From Ferruginibacter sp. (GTDB lineage Bacteria > Bacteroidota > Bacteroidia > Chitinophagales > Chitinophagaceae): DNA of 64,000 nucleotides. A model generated the notes under the pieces. That model was not told the origin of the DNA. It saw only the letters and a program-made list of their open reading frames with translations, and made no database searches. Position 1 is the first letter of the stretch; each line of letters starts with the position of its first letter. Positions 34,767-43,975 of the stretch are shown one piece after another. The stretch is from NCBI GenBank assembly GCA_025963635.1, contig JAOQAK010000055.1, positions 62,001 to 126,000 of the forward strand, in the 5' to 3' direction. Both the position numbers and the translations under genes were made by a program.

Positions 34767-35624
34767 ATGGTACCTGCAGAGAAGAAACTGACCTGGCAAA
34801 TTGATGCCAAAAGCAGTTATTTTGATTTTAATCTACCCGAAATAATATCTTACCGTCACCTGCTTTTCAGATTAGTAAGAAAAGAATTTCTTGTCAATTA
34901 CCAGCAAACACTTTTGGGCCCGTTATGGATTTTATTTCAGCCCCTACTTACAATGGTCACATATGTTTTTGTGTTTAACAAAATAATAGGCGTTCCTATT
35001 GGGGGCAAAACACCTCCTGTTTTGTTTTATTTTACGGGCATCGTTCTTTGGAATTTTTTTAATGACAGTTTTTCCGCTACTTCTAAAACTTTCCGCGACA
35101 ATATTCACATTTTTAGTAAAGTCTATTTCCCGAGGCTCATTGTTCCCTTTGCGTCCATCATCACTCAATTTCTGCGCTTTCTCATTCAAGTTGCTTTTTT
35201 AATCGTAATCCTGGCCTATTTCATGGTTTTCAAAAACCTGAAGTTTACGGTCAATGCGTACATTTTTGCAATGCCCCTGGTAATTCTTGTTGTTGCGATG
35301 ATAAGTCTTAGCGTAGGACTTATTTTTTCTGTGATTACCGCAAAATACCGGGACCTGGGAAACTTCATAGACATATTAGTACGTGTGTTATTGTTTGTTA
35401 CGCCGGTGATTTACCCTTTATCAGCAGTAAAGGAGCACATTCGTTGGATTGTGCAATTAAACCCTTTAGCTCCTTTATTTGAGTTGTTTCGACTTGGGTT
35501 ATTAGGAGAAGGTACGGTTTCCCCGTTTTACCTTTTATACAGTATTATTTTTATGATTTTTTCTTTATTTACTGCTTTACTATTATTTAATAAGCAAAGC
35601 AGTAAATTGATAGATGTAATTTAA
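34767..35624 (+). CDS. Polysaccharide ABC exporter, permease subunit (Wzm type)
   Basis: A 285-residue ABC-2 type integral membrane protein with about six transmembrane helices. Family features: the N-terminal amphipathic stretch HLLFRLVRKEFLVNYQQTLLG, with GPLWILFQPLLTMVTYVFVF following, then YFTGIVLWNFFNDSF, KVYFPRLIVP, AKYRDLGNFIDILVR and FVTPVIYPLS, all typical of O-antigen/teichoic acid exporters. It pairs with the ATP-binding subunit 8 bp downstream. Together they move a completed lipid-linked polysaccharide across the inner membrane. This sets the whole right half of the window as an ABC-dependent polysaccharide locus. Confidence 0.94.
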   Translation: MVPAEKKLTWQIDAKSSYFDFNLPEIISYRHLLFRLVRKEFLVNYQQTLLGPLWILFQPLLTMVTYVFVFNKIIGVPIGGKTPPVLFYFTGIVLWNFFNDSFSATSKTFRDNIHIFSKVYFPRLIVPFASIITQFLRFLIQVAFLIVILAYFMVFKNLKFTVNAYIFAMPLVILVVAMISLSVGLIFSVITAKYRDLGNFIDILVRVLLFVTPVIYPLSAVKEHIRWIVQLNPLAPLFELFRLGLLGEGTVSPFYLLYSIIFMIFSLFTALLLFNKQSSKLIDVI

Positions 35625-35632
35625 ACAAGCCT

Positions 35633-36892
35633 ATGTCAGAAACAGTTATTGAGGTGGAAAATATTTCGAAGTTGTATAAACTTGGAAAAATTGGTTCCGG
35701 ATCTCTTAGAAAAGATTTGCAATATTGGTGGAAAAGCTCGGTTTTAAAAAAGGAAGATCCTTACTTTACCGCAAAAGAAATCCAACCGACCGATAACGAA
35801 TATTTATGGGCATTAAAAGATGTTTCATTCGAGGTAAAGGAGGGGGAAGCCCTGGGTATTATTGGAAGTAACGGCTCAGGAAAATCTACCCTGCTCAAAA
35901 TAATTTCAAGAATTGTGCAGCCGACACAAGGGCAGGTAAGAGGCCGGGGCAAAATCAGCAGTATCCTGGAAGTGGGTACCGGCTTTCATTTCGAGCTTAC
36001 CGGCAGGGAAAATATATATATAAGCGGTTATACCCTGGGAATGAATAAAGCCGAAATACTCAGAAAATTTGATGAGATCGTTGCATTTTCGGGCATTGAA
36101 AAATTTTTGGATACTCCCGTAAAAAGATATTCTTCCGGGATGTATGTAAGATTGGCTTTTGCCGTTGCCGCACATCTTGAGCCTGACATTTTAATCGTTG
36201 ATGAAGTACTGGCTGTTGGTGATGCCGATTTTCAAAGAAAGTGTATGGGTAAAATGCAGGATATATCGGGTAAAAATGGTCGTACCATTCTTTTTGTAAG
36301 TCATAATATGCAGGCCATTACCAACCTGTGCCACAACGCCATTTGGCTGCAGGAAGGAGTAATAAAGGGACAGGGCCTTGCTTCAGATGTGGTTGAAAGT
36401 TATTTATCTAGCGTTAAGCAGGATAAAAACGAAATCCGCTGGGATTCTGAAGCAGATGCCCCGGGGAATGAATGGGTCAGGATGAAAAGCTTCCTGGTAC
36501 AGCCTTTATCTGATAAAAACAACGCCTTTATTACAGTGCGTACACCCATCCAGATAGAGGTTGAATTCTGGTGTTATATCGATGATTGTGACATCAATGT
36601 GAATGTGATCCTTTTAACCGATACCGGCGAGTGTGTCTTTAATATGGGCTCCCCTTCAGTCGAAGCAGAAAAGGGGGTATTGTCCTTAAAAAGCATTATC
36701 CCGGGTAACCTGCTGAATAACGGCATCTATACGCTTTCCCTTGACGTTATAAGGAATGTTTCTACCGCTATTTACGAATTTTCTAAGTTCACTACCATTG
36801 AGGTCGAAGATGTTCGTGAAAACATGTCTTATTTTGGGAAATGGCCCGGTATCATCCGGCCAGAGGTTAAAAGCTATTTAAATTTTAAATAA
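35633..36892 (+). CDS. Polysaccharide ABC exporter, ATPase with C-terminal domain (Wzt type)
   Basis: A 419-residue ATPase subunit. The nucleotide-binding domain (1-255) has Walker A IIGSNGSGKSTLLK, the signature YSSGMYVRLAFA and Walker B DILIVDEVLAVGD, with the switch His in FVSHNM. Residues 265-419 form an extra beta-rich domain like Wzt_C, which in known exporters binds the capped non-reducing end of the O-antigen and so gives substrate selectivity. A capping methyl or other group is therefore expected on the exported chain; methyltransferase genes follow downstream. The gene is 8 bp after the permease and 6 bp before the double glycosyltransferase. Confidence 0.94.
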   Translation: MSETVIEVENISKLYKLGKIGSGSLRKDLQYWWKSSVLKKEDPYFTAKEIQPTDNEYLWALKDVSFEVKEGEALGIIGSNGSGKSTLLKIISRIVQPTQGQVRGRGKISSILEVGTGFHFELTGRENIYISGYTLGMNKAEILRKFDEIVAFSGIEKFLDTPVKRYSSGMYVRLAFAVAAHLEPDILIVDEVLAVGDADFQRKCMGKMQDISGKNGRTILFVSHNMQAITNLCHNAIWLQEGVIKGQGLASDVVESYLSSVKQDKNEIRWDSEADAPGNEWVRMKSFLVQPLSDKNNAFITVRTPIQIEVEFWCYIDDCDINVNVILLTDTGECVFNMGSPSVEAEKGVLSLKSIIPGNLLNNGIYTLSLDVIRNVSTAIYEFSKFTTIEVEDVRENMSYFGKWPGIIRPEVKSYLNFK

Positions 36893-36898
36893 TCACGA

Positions 36899-39574
36899 AT
36901 GCTTTACCCTATTAAGGTAACAGATATAGAATTAGCCCATCCAATTACAACAATTACGGGATTAGAAAAGTACATGAGGCTTCAAGGGTTGGTTCGTCTT
37001 CACGGCCTGCCAATTGGCTATATCCATATGCCGGTGATCTCCGGGCAGGTACATGCGCAACCACTGGTTGAAGCGATCGTTGAAAAATACAACGCTGAAA
37101 TCATTCACCGGCTTTTACAAAATTGGCTGGCATCATCCAATAAGGCAAAAGAGCCTGAGCTGAAAGATTTATTTAAAGCTGCGCCCCCACCACCGGTAAG
37201 TGCATTGCCACTCGTAACTGTTGCTGTATGTACACGAGACCGCACAAACGATCTTAGCTTATGCCTGGCAGCGCTTTGCAGAATTGATTATCCTTATCTC
37301 GAACTGTTGGTGATAGACAATGCACCCACTAATAATGCAACGGAGCAGTTGGTAAAGACTGATTTTCCAGGGGTTCGTTATATAATGGAACCCCGGCCAG
37401 GACTGGATTGGGCAAGGAACAGGGCCATAACGGAAGCTAAAGGTGAGATTATCGCTTATACAGATGATGATGTAATCGTTGATCCGAAATGGGTGCAAGC
37501 GCTGGCTACCTTATTCTCAGAGAATGTTGAAGTGATGGCGGTAACTGGTCTCGTGATGCCGTTCGAACTGGAAACAGAAGCACAGGTATTATTTGAACAA
37601 TATGGCGGATTTGGGAGAGGATTTGAAAGGAGATTTCACAATTACAGAGGAGGTAAATTGCCTTGGGGAACCTTGGGAACAGGACAATTTGGAACAGGGG
37701 CAAACATGGCATTCCGCCTCAGCATATTTGACAGAATCGGTTATTTTGATCCTGCACTGGATGTAGGAACCCTCACCAATGGTGGGGGTGATCTTGAAAT
37801 GTTTTTCCGGGTATTGAGAGAAGGATATACACTTGTTTACGAGCCTGCCGCAATCGTACGCCACCGTCACCGGCGCGAATATGAACGGTTAAAGGTCCAG
37901 ATGGCTTATAATAGTAAAGGTTTGTGGGCATATTTTCTCCGGAGTATTGCTGCATATCCCGATCAACGGGGTTCCTTTAGGCGCCTTTGGTTTTGGTGGC
38001 TGACCAATTGGAATTTGAATCGCCTGGTGGAGAGTTATTTACGGCCAACGAGTCTGCCGCGTGAATTAATTCTTTCAGAACTCCAGGGATGTTTTAACGG
38101 ATTCAACTTATATAAAAAAGCCCGCAACCGTGCCATTGAAATAGCAAAACAATTCGGAGATGCGGGTGATGTATTGGTAGATCAGCCTAAGCCAAAAACA
38201 GTTGAAGAGAAATTGGCTAAAAAAGAAGGAATCGGCATATGTTCCATTGATCTGAGTGAGCGATTAAAACCGTTGACAGAAATAATGGAGTATGCAAAAG
38301 TGAGGTATTTCCTGAACTGGAATGGATTGCACCTTGAATCCCTTGACCTATCGGGTAATAAGCCCGTCAGTGTCAGCCGTTTTATTGAACTGATTACAAA
38401 AATTCAAAGTATCAAACTGTTGCGGCCTTTTGGTATAATCGATGAACCACTCCGCGAAAGCAAACTGATCGCATCACTTTATGAATGGTATTATCCGGAC
38501 GGTGATAAGAAAATTTTCCCTGCACAACTCCCCAATGAAATAGGTGTTTCCGTTGTAATTGCCACTTATGACCGGCCTGCCGACCTGGATCAATGTTTAC
38601 AATCTGTACTTAAGCAAAAGTCGGAACGACTTATCGAAGTTGTTGTTGTAGATAATAATCCTGAATCCGGGCTCACAGCACCTGTTGTTGAACGGTTCCC
38701 GGGTGTTATATTGATCAATGAAACAAAAAAGGGATTATCTTATGCACGCAATACGGGGATATCTGCAAGCACAGGGGAAATCATTTTAAGTACGGACGAT
38801 GATGTGATTGTACCACCTGACTGGGTAGAAAACCTCGTGGCGCCATTTACAAGACAGGATGTAATGGTAGTAACCGGGAATGTGTTGCCCGTGGAATTGA
38901 GCACCCCTTCGCAGCAACTCTTTGAACAATATGGAGGACTGGGACGAGGTTATGAAGGAAAGATAGTGGATGAAGAGTGGTTCCAAACTTATAAGCGTGC
39001 CGCTGTGCCCACCTGGAAACTGGGAGCCTGCGCCAATGCAGCTTTCCGAACCAGTATTTTCTCCAATCCTTTAATAGGCATGATCAATGAAAAATTAGGG
39101 GCAGGAACGCCTACAGGATGCAGCGAAGATACCTACCTGTTTTATAAAGTGCTTAAACTCGGCTATACCCTTATTTATGAACCAAGGGCCTTTGTGTGGC
39201 ACAACCACCGAAAAACGATGGAGTCTTTCAACAAACAATTATATAATTACAGCAAAGGCCATGTGGCATATCATTTGGAAACATGGCTGGCAGACAACGA
39301 CTGGCGCGCCATATCCAGGATATGCATTCAAGTTCCTGAAAGCCTGGCCAGGAAACTTTGGAAAAGCCTTACCAGGCGTAGTCATTTTCCACCAGGTATG
39401 ATTCTAAAAGAGATTGCCGGCACATTGGCTGGACCATGGGCCTTATTTCAATCTTCGCGGCGCGTTAAAAAGCTTGGCAAAAGCGCACCTCATTCCCCTT
39501 TCAATGCTGACACTCCCAAAGAAGCAGGTGCAGATCTATTTATCACTAAAGCCGCCACCGGAAAAACACTTTAG
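36899..39574 (+). CDS. Double GT2 glycosyltransferase
   Basis: An 891-residue protein with two GT-A domains that look like an internal duplication. Domain 1 (about 100-330) has VTVAVCTRDR, LLVIDNAP and the metal-binding TDDDVIVD; domain 2 (about 548-790) has VSVVIATYDRP, VVVVDNNPE and STDDDVIVP. Both continue with a nearly identical segment, LFEQYGGFGRGFE and LFEQYGGLGRGYE. Residues 1-100 and the linker carry no recognised fold. Two active sites in one chain suggest alternating addition of two sugars, as in chain-building synthases, but one site may instead prime the chain. It follows the ATPase gene after 6 bp. Confidence 0.92.
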   Translation: MLYPIKVTDIELAHPITTITGLEKYMRLQGLVRLHGLPIGYIHMPVISGQVHAQPLVEAIVEKYNAEIIHRLLQNWLASSNKAKEPELKDLFKAAPPPPVSALPLVTVAVCTRDRTNDLSLCLAALCRIDYPYLELLVIDNAPTNNATEQLVKTDFPGVRYIMEPRPGLDWARNRAITEAKGEIIAYTDDDVIVDPKWVQALATLFSENVEVMAVTGLVMPFELETEAQVLFEQYGGFGRGFERRFHNYRGGKLPWGTLGTGQFGTGANMAFRLSIFDRIGYFDPALDVGTLTNGGGDLEMFFRVLREGYTLVYEPAAIVRHRHRREYERLKVQMAYNSKGLWAYFLRSIAAYPDQRGSFRRLWFWWLTNWNLNRLVESYLRPTSLPRELILSELQGCFNGFNLYKKARNRAIEIAKQFGDAGDVLVDQPKPKTVEEKLAKKEGIGICSIDLSERLKPLTEIMEYAKVRYFLNWNGLHLESLDLSGNKPVSVSRFIELITKIQSIKLLRPFGIIDEPLRESKLIASLYEWYYPDGDKKIFPAQLPNEIGVSVVIATYDRPADLDQCLQSVLKQKSERLIEVVVVDNNPESGLTAPVVERFPGVILINETKKGLSYARNTGISASTGEIILSTDDDVIVPPDWVENLVAPFTRQDVMVVTGNVLPVELSTPSQQLFEQYGGLGRGYEGKIVDEEWFQTYKRAAVPTWKLGACANAAFRTSIFSNPLIGMINEKLGAGTPTGCSEDTYLFYKVLKLGYTLIYEPRAFVWHNHRKTMESFNKQLYNYSKGHVAYHLETWLADNDWRAISRICIQVPESLARKLWKSLTRRSHFPPGMILKEIAGTLAGPWALFQSSRRVKKLGKSAPHSPFNADTPKEAGADLFITKAATGKTL

Positions 39575-39774
39575 AGATCAGCTATGTGCTGGATTTCCTT
39601 CTATTGCAATTATTCTAAATTCTCTCTTACAAAAAAGAATTTCTCTTTAAATATATTAAATCATAATACCTATATTAGCTTTTTAAACCATAAAATCGCT
39701 CAGAGTAGCGCATTTGTTTAAGAAATCAACCACGCAACCTTGCATTTAATTTTTATTCATATAAAACAAAAATT

Positions 39775-40593
39775 ATGCTCTACAAATGGAAGATTCAATT
39801 TCTTAAAACCCATTATGGAATTTCATTATGGCGTAAATGGAAACATTGGCAAAAAAAGGAAGAAGTTGGCAACTATGGCCACCTGTCTAAATACATAAAA
39901 CAATACGTATCGCCGGGAGACAGCTTCACAGACATCGGTTGTATGTGGGGCGTTAATGGTGACTTTTCCTTTTTGGCGGAGCAATGTGGCGCTTCTGTGG
40001 TTAAAGGCGTGGATGTATTTGGGCCCACACCTGAATTTAAGGCCAAAAAAAATGAATTGAATTCATCTGTAGAATTCATCCTGGGAGATGTGGGCGATGC
40101 CAGAACAATTGCACGGATAGGAGTAATGGATGTAGTTTTCTGCGCCGGCGTATTATATCATCACCCTTCTCCATTTGACCTCATAGTTGCTCTACGTCAA
40201 CTATGTAAAAAGACATTGATTCTACGGACATCCGCTATACCGGAAGTTGAAGGACTGCCCAATGCAGCGGTATTTTATCCTATGCTAAAGCCAAAAGACA
40301 GGCAGTTGTGGAACTTAAAATCTTTAGGCTTAATGAAACAGGTGGGTATAACAGAAGGCTTTGAATCCGACCAGGGATATGGGAACTGGTTTTGGGGGTT
40401 AACGCCCAGTTGTATTACATCTCTTTTAGAGACAGCAGGATTCGAAGTTGAAAAGCGTTTTACCGAGCCATTTGCTCAAACTTTTATCTGCAAACCAGTT
40501 GCAGTAACCTTTGCCCACAAGCTTCCTAACGAAACCGAGGCGAGGGAAATGGCGAGGGGAATTTCCTCAGCTGGAATTGCCCGCCCTGCTTAA
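39775..40593 (+). CDS. Class I SAM-dependent methyltransferase
   Basis: A 272-residue protein with an amphipathic, basic N-terminus and a methyltransferase core: motif I SFTDIGCMWGVNGDFSFL, acidic residue in VKGVDVFG, GDVGDARTI, and the strand DVVFCAGVLYHHPSPFDLI. The YHHPSPF segment recalls the CmoB-like group seen in glycan loci. C-terminal TPSCITSLLETAGFEVEKR closes the fold. Inferred role: methylating a sugar or chain end for recognition by the Wzt C-terminal domain. It is separated by 200 bp from the GT2 gene and is convergent with the membrane protein gene. Confidence 0.85.
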   Translation: MLYKWKIQFLKTHYGISLWRKWKHWQKKEEVGNYGHLSKYIKQYVSPGDSFTDIGCMWGVNGDFSFLAEQCGASVVKGVDVFGPTPEFKAKKNELNSSVEFILGDVGDARTIARIGVMDVVFCAGVLYHHPSPFDLIVALRQLCKKTLILRTSAIPEVEGLPNAAVFYPMLKPKDRQLWNLKSLGLMKQVGITEGFESDQGYGNWFWGLTPSCITSLLETAGFEVEKRFTEPFAQTFICKPVAVTFAHKLPNETEAREMARGISSAGIARPA

Positions 40594-40608
40594 GGTATTT
40601 GACATAAT

Positions 40609-42024
40609 TTATTTAATATCAGTGGAAACTGGTAAAGAAGGGAGGCTACTAATAACAGTGTCTGATTTCATATTTTTAAACGGCCCCATTCGAGCCTCTT
40701 TAAGTTGCTGCATGCCTTTGGCTAGCATATTCTTATCCCAATGCAACAAAAAATTCACATGCCGCTCAACAAGAGCGGAACGGGGAACTCCATAATTTAT
40801 ATCATGGATAACACTATCAGCGCCTTGAACACAATAGTCTCGCCAATTGAACCCTTTTCGGGTGTTGGGAACTATTAATATTAGCATTGTAATGAATAGG
40901 CCCCATTGAATCATTTTCCGGGAAAGCGGTAATCCGTAAAATTGCCAGGTGCTGTAACAAATTATAAGGAGAGGCATTGAAAGAAACACATACCGAATCG
41001 GTAGACCAACTGACGCAACCTGGGCAGCGCGTCCATATCCCATCGCGAGTGCAAACAGTACATTTCCGCCTAAAAAAAGAAATAGTCCGCCAGCTCTGCG
41101 AAACTCCGGGCCACGGTATCTGGATTTTATTATCGTACTTATAAGCAGGATGGCTGTAGCAAGGGTTAAAGCAAAGGCAAACAATCCAGAGACGCCCCAT
41201 GCCCTGCTAACAGCGGGCCCAAAGCTAAGGGCCATGAATTTCACAGCTGTTTTTAAAGTTGCGAATATTCCCGGGCTGGGAGGATACCAGGTTGGATGTT
41301 GGTATCCGACGAAATAAACGATCACAAGTAAAAGGGTCAATGCCAACGAAATTATTAAACTGATACCAATCCGCCGGCTCGCTGCTGCTTCTTTTGAACT
41401 AACGTGAAAGTACGCTTGCAGCGCTAACCACGGCATTACAGGTAATAGATACAGTAAGCCGTTTGCTCCGGATAATGGCAGAAGCATCATGCAAAAAGAA
41501 CTTACTATCGCGTGAGGCATCGATATCAGGTTTTTTAATTGTAGCACGGTAGATATCAGGATACAAGTCAATATGGTTGCAGTCACAAAGGTCAATTCCC
41601 ACGCCCAGAAAAAGTTCTCCCAATTACCCAGATGAAGCAATAGAAGAGGAAAGAATGCATCCGTATAATACAATTTGGAGCCGCGGAGATTATAAAAAAC
41701 TTTGATAAAGTAAGCAGCAAGCAGGGATACACATATGATAGTAAATGCCATGCCTACACGAAAATCGCCGTTGGATATCTTTAATAAAAATAAAAGCATC
41801 AGCTTTGGAAAGGGGATACGGTGCTCATTGTTTTGAAGCCACAGCCAGTTTGAAATTTTTGGTTCATTTCCGGTTACGGCGCTCACCAGGTGCCAATCTT
41901 CAGCGAGAGGAATATTTCTGCCATATATAAAAACACATAACAGTGCAACGAGGACCATGATTGCCCATATGGTCCATACAAAAACGGTTGGGCGCTTATT
42001 ATCTAATAATGGGAGATGTTGCAT
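40609..42024 (-). CDS. Polytopic membrane protein, GT-C-like
   Basis: A 471-residue membrane protein with about ten to twelve hydrophobic helices. After the first helix it has a periplasmic loop with AEDWHLVSAV and NNEHRIPFPKL, the acidic and polar pattern expected in GT-C glycosyltransferases that use polyprenyl-phosphate sugars, but no family can be assigned with confidence. The last 80 residues are a soluble tail. It is transcribed against its neighbours in a locus with a DPM1-like GT2 fusion next door, which could supply its lipid-linked donor. An alternative is an O-antigen modifying or polymerising protein. Confidence 0.7.
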   Translation of the reverse strand: MQHLPLLDNKRPTVFVWTIWAIMVLVALLCVFIYGRNIPLAEDWHLVSAVTGNEPKISNWLWLQNNEHRIPFPKLMLLFLLKISNGDFRVGMAFTIICVSLLAAYFIKVFYNLRGSKLYYTDAFFPLLLLHLGNWENFFWAWELTFVTATILTCILISTVLQLKNLISMPHAIVSSFCMMLLPLSGANGLLYLLPVMPWLALQAYFHVSSKEAAASRRIGISLIISLALTLLLVIVYFVGYQHPTWYPPSPGIFATLKTAVKFMALSFGPAVSRAWGVSGLFAFALTLATAILLISTIIKSRYRGPEFRRAGGLFLFLGGNVLFALAMGYGRAAQVASVGLPIRYVFLSMPLLIICYSTWQFYGLPLSRKMIQWGLFITMLILIVPNTRKGFNWRDYCVQGADSVIHDINYGVPRSALVERHVNFLLHWDKNMLAKGMQQLKEARMGPFKNMKSDTVISSLPSLPVSTDIK

Positions 42025-42057
42025 CGGTACTATTTAATGAAAGCATTTATATTTCAA

Positions 42058-42065
42058 TATATTTG
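42058..42065 (+). promoter_or_regulatory. Candidate -7 promoter element
   Basis: TATATTTG matches the Bacteroidota TAnnTTTG consensus 61 bp upstream of the ATG at 42126. No -33 element is visible at normal spacing. Confidence 0.25.
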
Positions 42066-42125
42066 GTTACTGATAATCGAATGCATGATAGTCAAAAATA
42101 ATTAGAATAAAATTAATAACCCGAT

Positions 42126-43661
42126 ATGACGAAGGCAGTAAAAGAAAAGAATGAATATATGCAGATCCTTTCACGGCGGGAGCAGTTTAGAGATAAATAC
42201 TGGCATGAAAGAGACCCAATCATAAAAGAGAGATTACTTTGGAGAGCACAAACATTTCGCCACCTGGTTCATCTGTTACCACAACAAACTATATTGGAAT
42301 TAGGCTGTGGCACAGGGCTTTTCACAGAACAACTCCACCGGGTTACCCGTGGAGAAAACCCAATCACTTCCATAACATTCCAGGAAGATATTAAAGTTTT
42401 GGAAAAGGAAAACTTATCGGTAAGTTTTTCAAACCTTTCGGCATTACCAGGCCCGTTGGAAGGAAAGTCGTTCGATTTCATAATCGCCATGGATTTATTA
42501 GATAAGTCAAATCATTCATGGTTTTTGAAGAAGGTTTTTGATTTGCTTAAGCCGGGAGGCCAGATCATTTTTTATGAAAGCAACCCATGGAATGTAATGC
42601 TGCAGCTGAACCGGTTCTTCCGCAAAATGTTTGGACAAGTTGATCAAAGAAAGCTTGATAACCGGTCAGAATTGTATGAGCACATTTCACAGCTGGGATT
42701 CACCAGAATATTCGCTTTATACAATGATTTCGTTTACGCACCACTGACTTACAAAGGTGTTTGGGTGCTTAGAAATCTTTCCATCCTTCTTGAAAACTTA
42801 CCATTTATCCGAACATTGGCAGGATCCATTCTTATTCATGCTCAAAAGCCATCGCAGCATTTCAATTCCCCCGAAGTTTCTCTCTGCTATCATGAGGAAT
42901 TGAAAGGAAAAATATCAGTCGTGGTTCCCTGCCACAATGAGGAAATGAATGTTATTCCACTTGTAACACAACTGATGAAGTTATATGGAGAATATATTTA
43001 TGAAATTATACTTGTAGACGATAACAGTACAGACGATACCAAAGCCGTAATCACAAATTTGGCAACAGAGTTTCCTGTAATACGCCCTTTTTTCAGGACC
43101 CCTCCTAATGGCGTTGGCAGGGCTATCATTGATGGCTACAAATTCGCAAAAGGTGAATATATATTATCAATGGATTGTGATTTCCAACATCTCCTTCCTG
43201 AATTCAGAGACTTATTTGATGCCGCGGTAAAAGGCTATGATGTAGTTGTTGGAAGCCGTTTTTCACGGTTTAGCGTATTACTTAATTATCCCTTTCAGAA
43301 AATCGTTGCTAACCGTGCATTTCATTTTATTGCAAGGGTAATTTTCTTCAGAAGAATCAGGGATTTAACCAATAACCTTAAACTGATTCGCCGCGAGATT
43401 GTGGAAAGCCTTGAACTATCGCAACCAGGTTTTGCCATAAATGCTGAAACAGGCCTTATACCGCTATTGATGGGTTATAAAGTGTTGGAAGTGCCCATTT
43501 CGTGGATTAACCGCACACCCGAAATGGGCGTATCCTCTTTCAAACTCATTAAGGTTGGTGGAGGATACTGGCAGGTATTACGAAGAGCGTGGGTAAAATT
43601 TGTATTCAAAAGAAAGGCAACCCAAAAGTTGAGTGCTGATAAATTATTGAAGGATGTGTAG
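42126..43661 (+). CDS. Methyltransferase-DPM1-like GT2 fusion protein
   Basis: A 511-residue two-domain protein. Residues 40-200 are a class I methyltransferase (motif I ILELGCGTGLFTEQL; FIIAMDLLDKSNHSWFLKKV; LLKPGGQIIFYE). Residues 260-490 are a GT2 domain of the dolichol-phosphate mannosyltransferase type: ISVVVPCHNEEMNV, IILVDDNSTDDT, SMDCDFQHL, VVGSRFSR and VPISWINRTPEMGVSSFK. It lacks the C-terminal membrane helices found in some DPM1-like proteins. Family role of the GT2 part: load a sugar onto a polyprenyl phosphate. A methylated sugar-lipid product is an inference from the fusion. Confidence 0.88.
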   Translation: MTKAVKEKNEYMQILSRREQFRDKYWHERDPIIKERLLWRAQTFRHLVHLLPQQTILELGCGTGLFTEQLHRVTRGENPITSITFQEDIKVLEKENLSVSFSNLSALPGPLEGKSFDFIIAMDLLDKSNHSWFLKKVFDLLKPGGQIIFYESNPWNVMLQLNRFFRKMFGQVDQRKLDNRSELYEHISQLGFTRIFALYNDFVYAPLTYKGVWVLRNLSILLENLPFIRTLAGSILIHAQKPSQHFNSPEVSLCYHEELKGKISVVVPCHNEEMNVIPLVTQLMKLYGEYIYEIILVDDNSTDDTKAVITNLATEFPVIRPFFRTPPNGVGRAIIDGYKFAKGEYILSMDCDFQHLLPEFRDLFDAAVKGYDVVVGSRFSRFSVLLNYPFQKIVANRAFHFIARVIFFRRIRDLTNNLKLIRREIVESLELSQPGFAINAETGLIPLLMGYKVLEVPISWINRTPEMGVSSFKLIKVGGGYWQVLRRAWVKFVFKRKATQKLSADKLLKDV

Positions 43662-43975
43662 TAGCTTTATTAAAAAATCCTCGGTGAAATAAGAATTAAA
43701 GCACGCAGAAACTACTTCACGGTGCACGGTCCGGATCGGTATGTTCAACGCAATTACATCTGAAAACAAAACGTGCACAAATGCAAAATTACCCTCCGTA
43801 GTGCCATAAAATAAACTGGAGTACTGCCAAACCAGCGCAAAATTAAACCGACGGCGTAAATGGGTATAAAAACGGATGGCTCGTTTTAACGTGCGTGGGT
43901 ACTGTACCTAATCTGAGTTTTTTTATTGCTCACTGATGACGGGTCCTGATATGAATCTATCACAGCTATATGTCC
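43662..43975. other. Intergenic region between convergent genes
   Basis: Should hold termination signals for both flanking genes. I see only a weak 6-bp stem (AAAACG 43869-43874, CGTTTT 43882-43887). Nothing else recognised. Confidence 0.4.
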
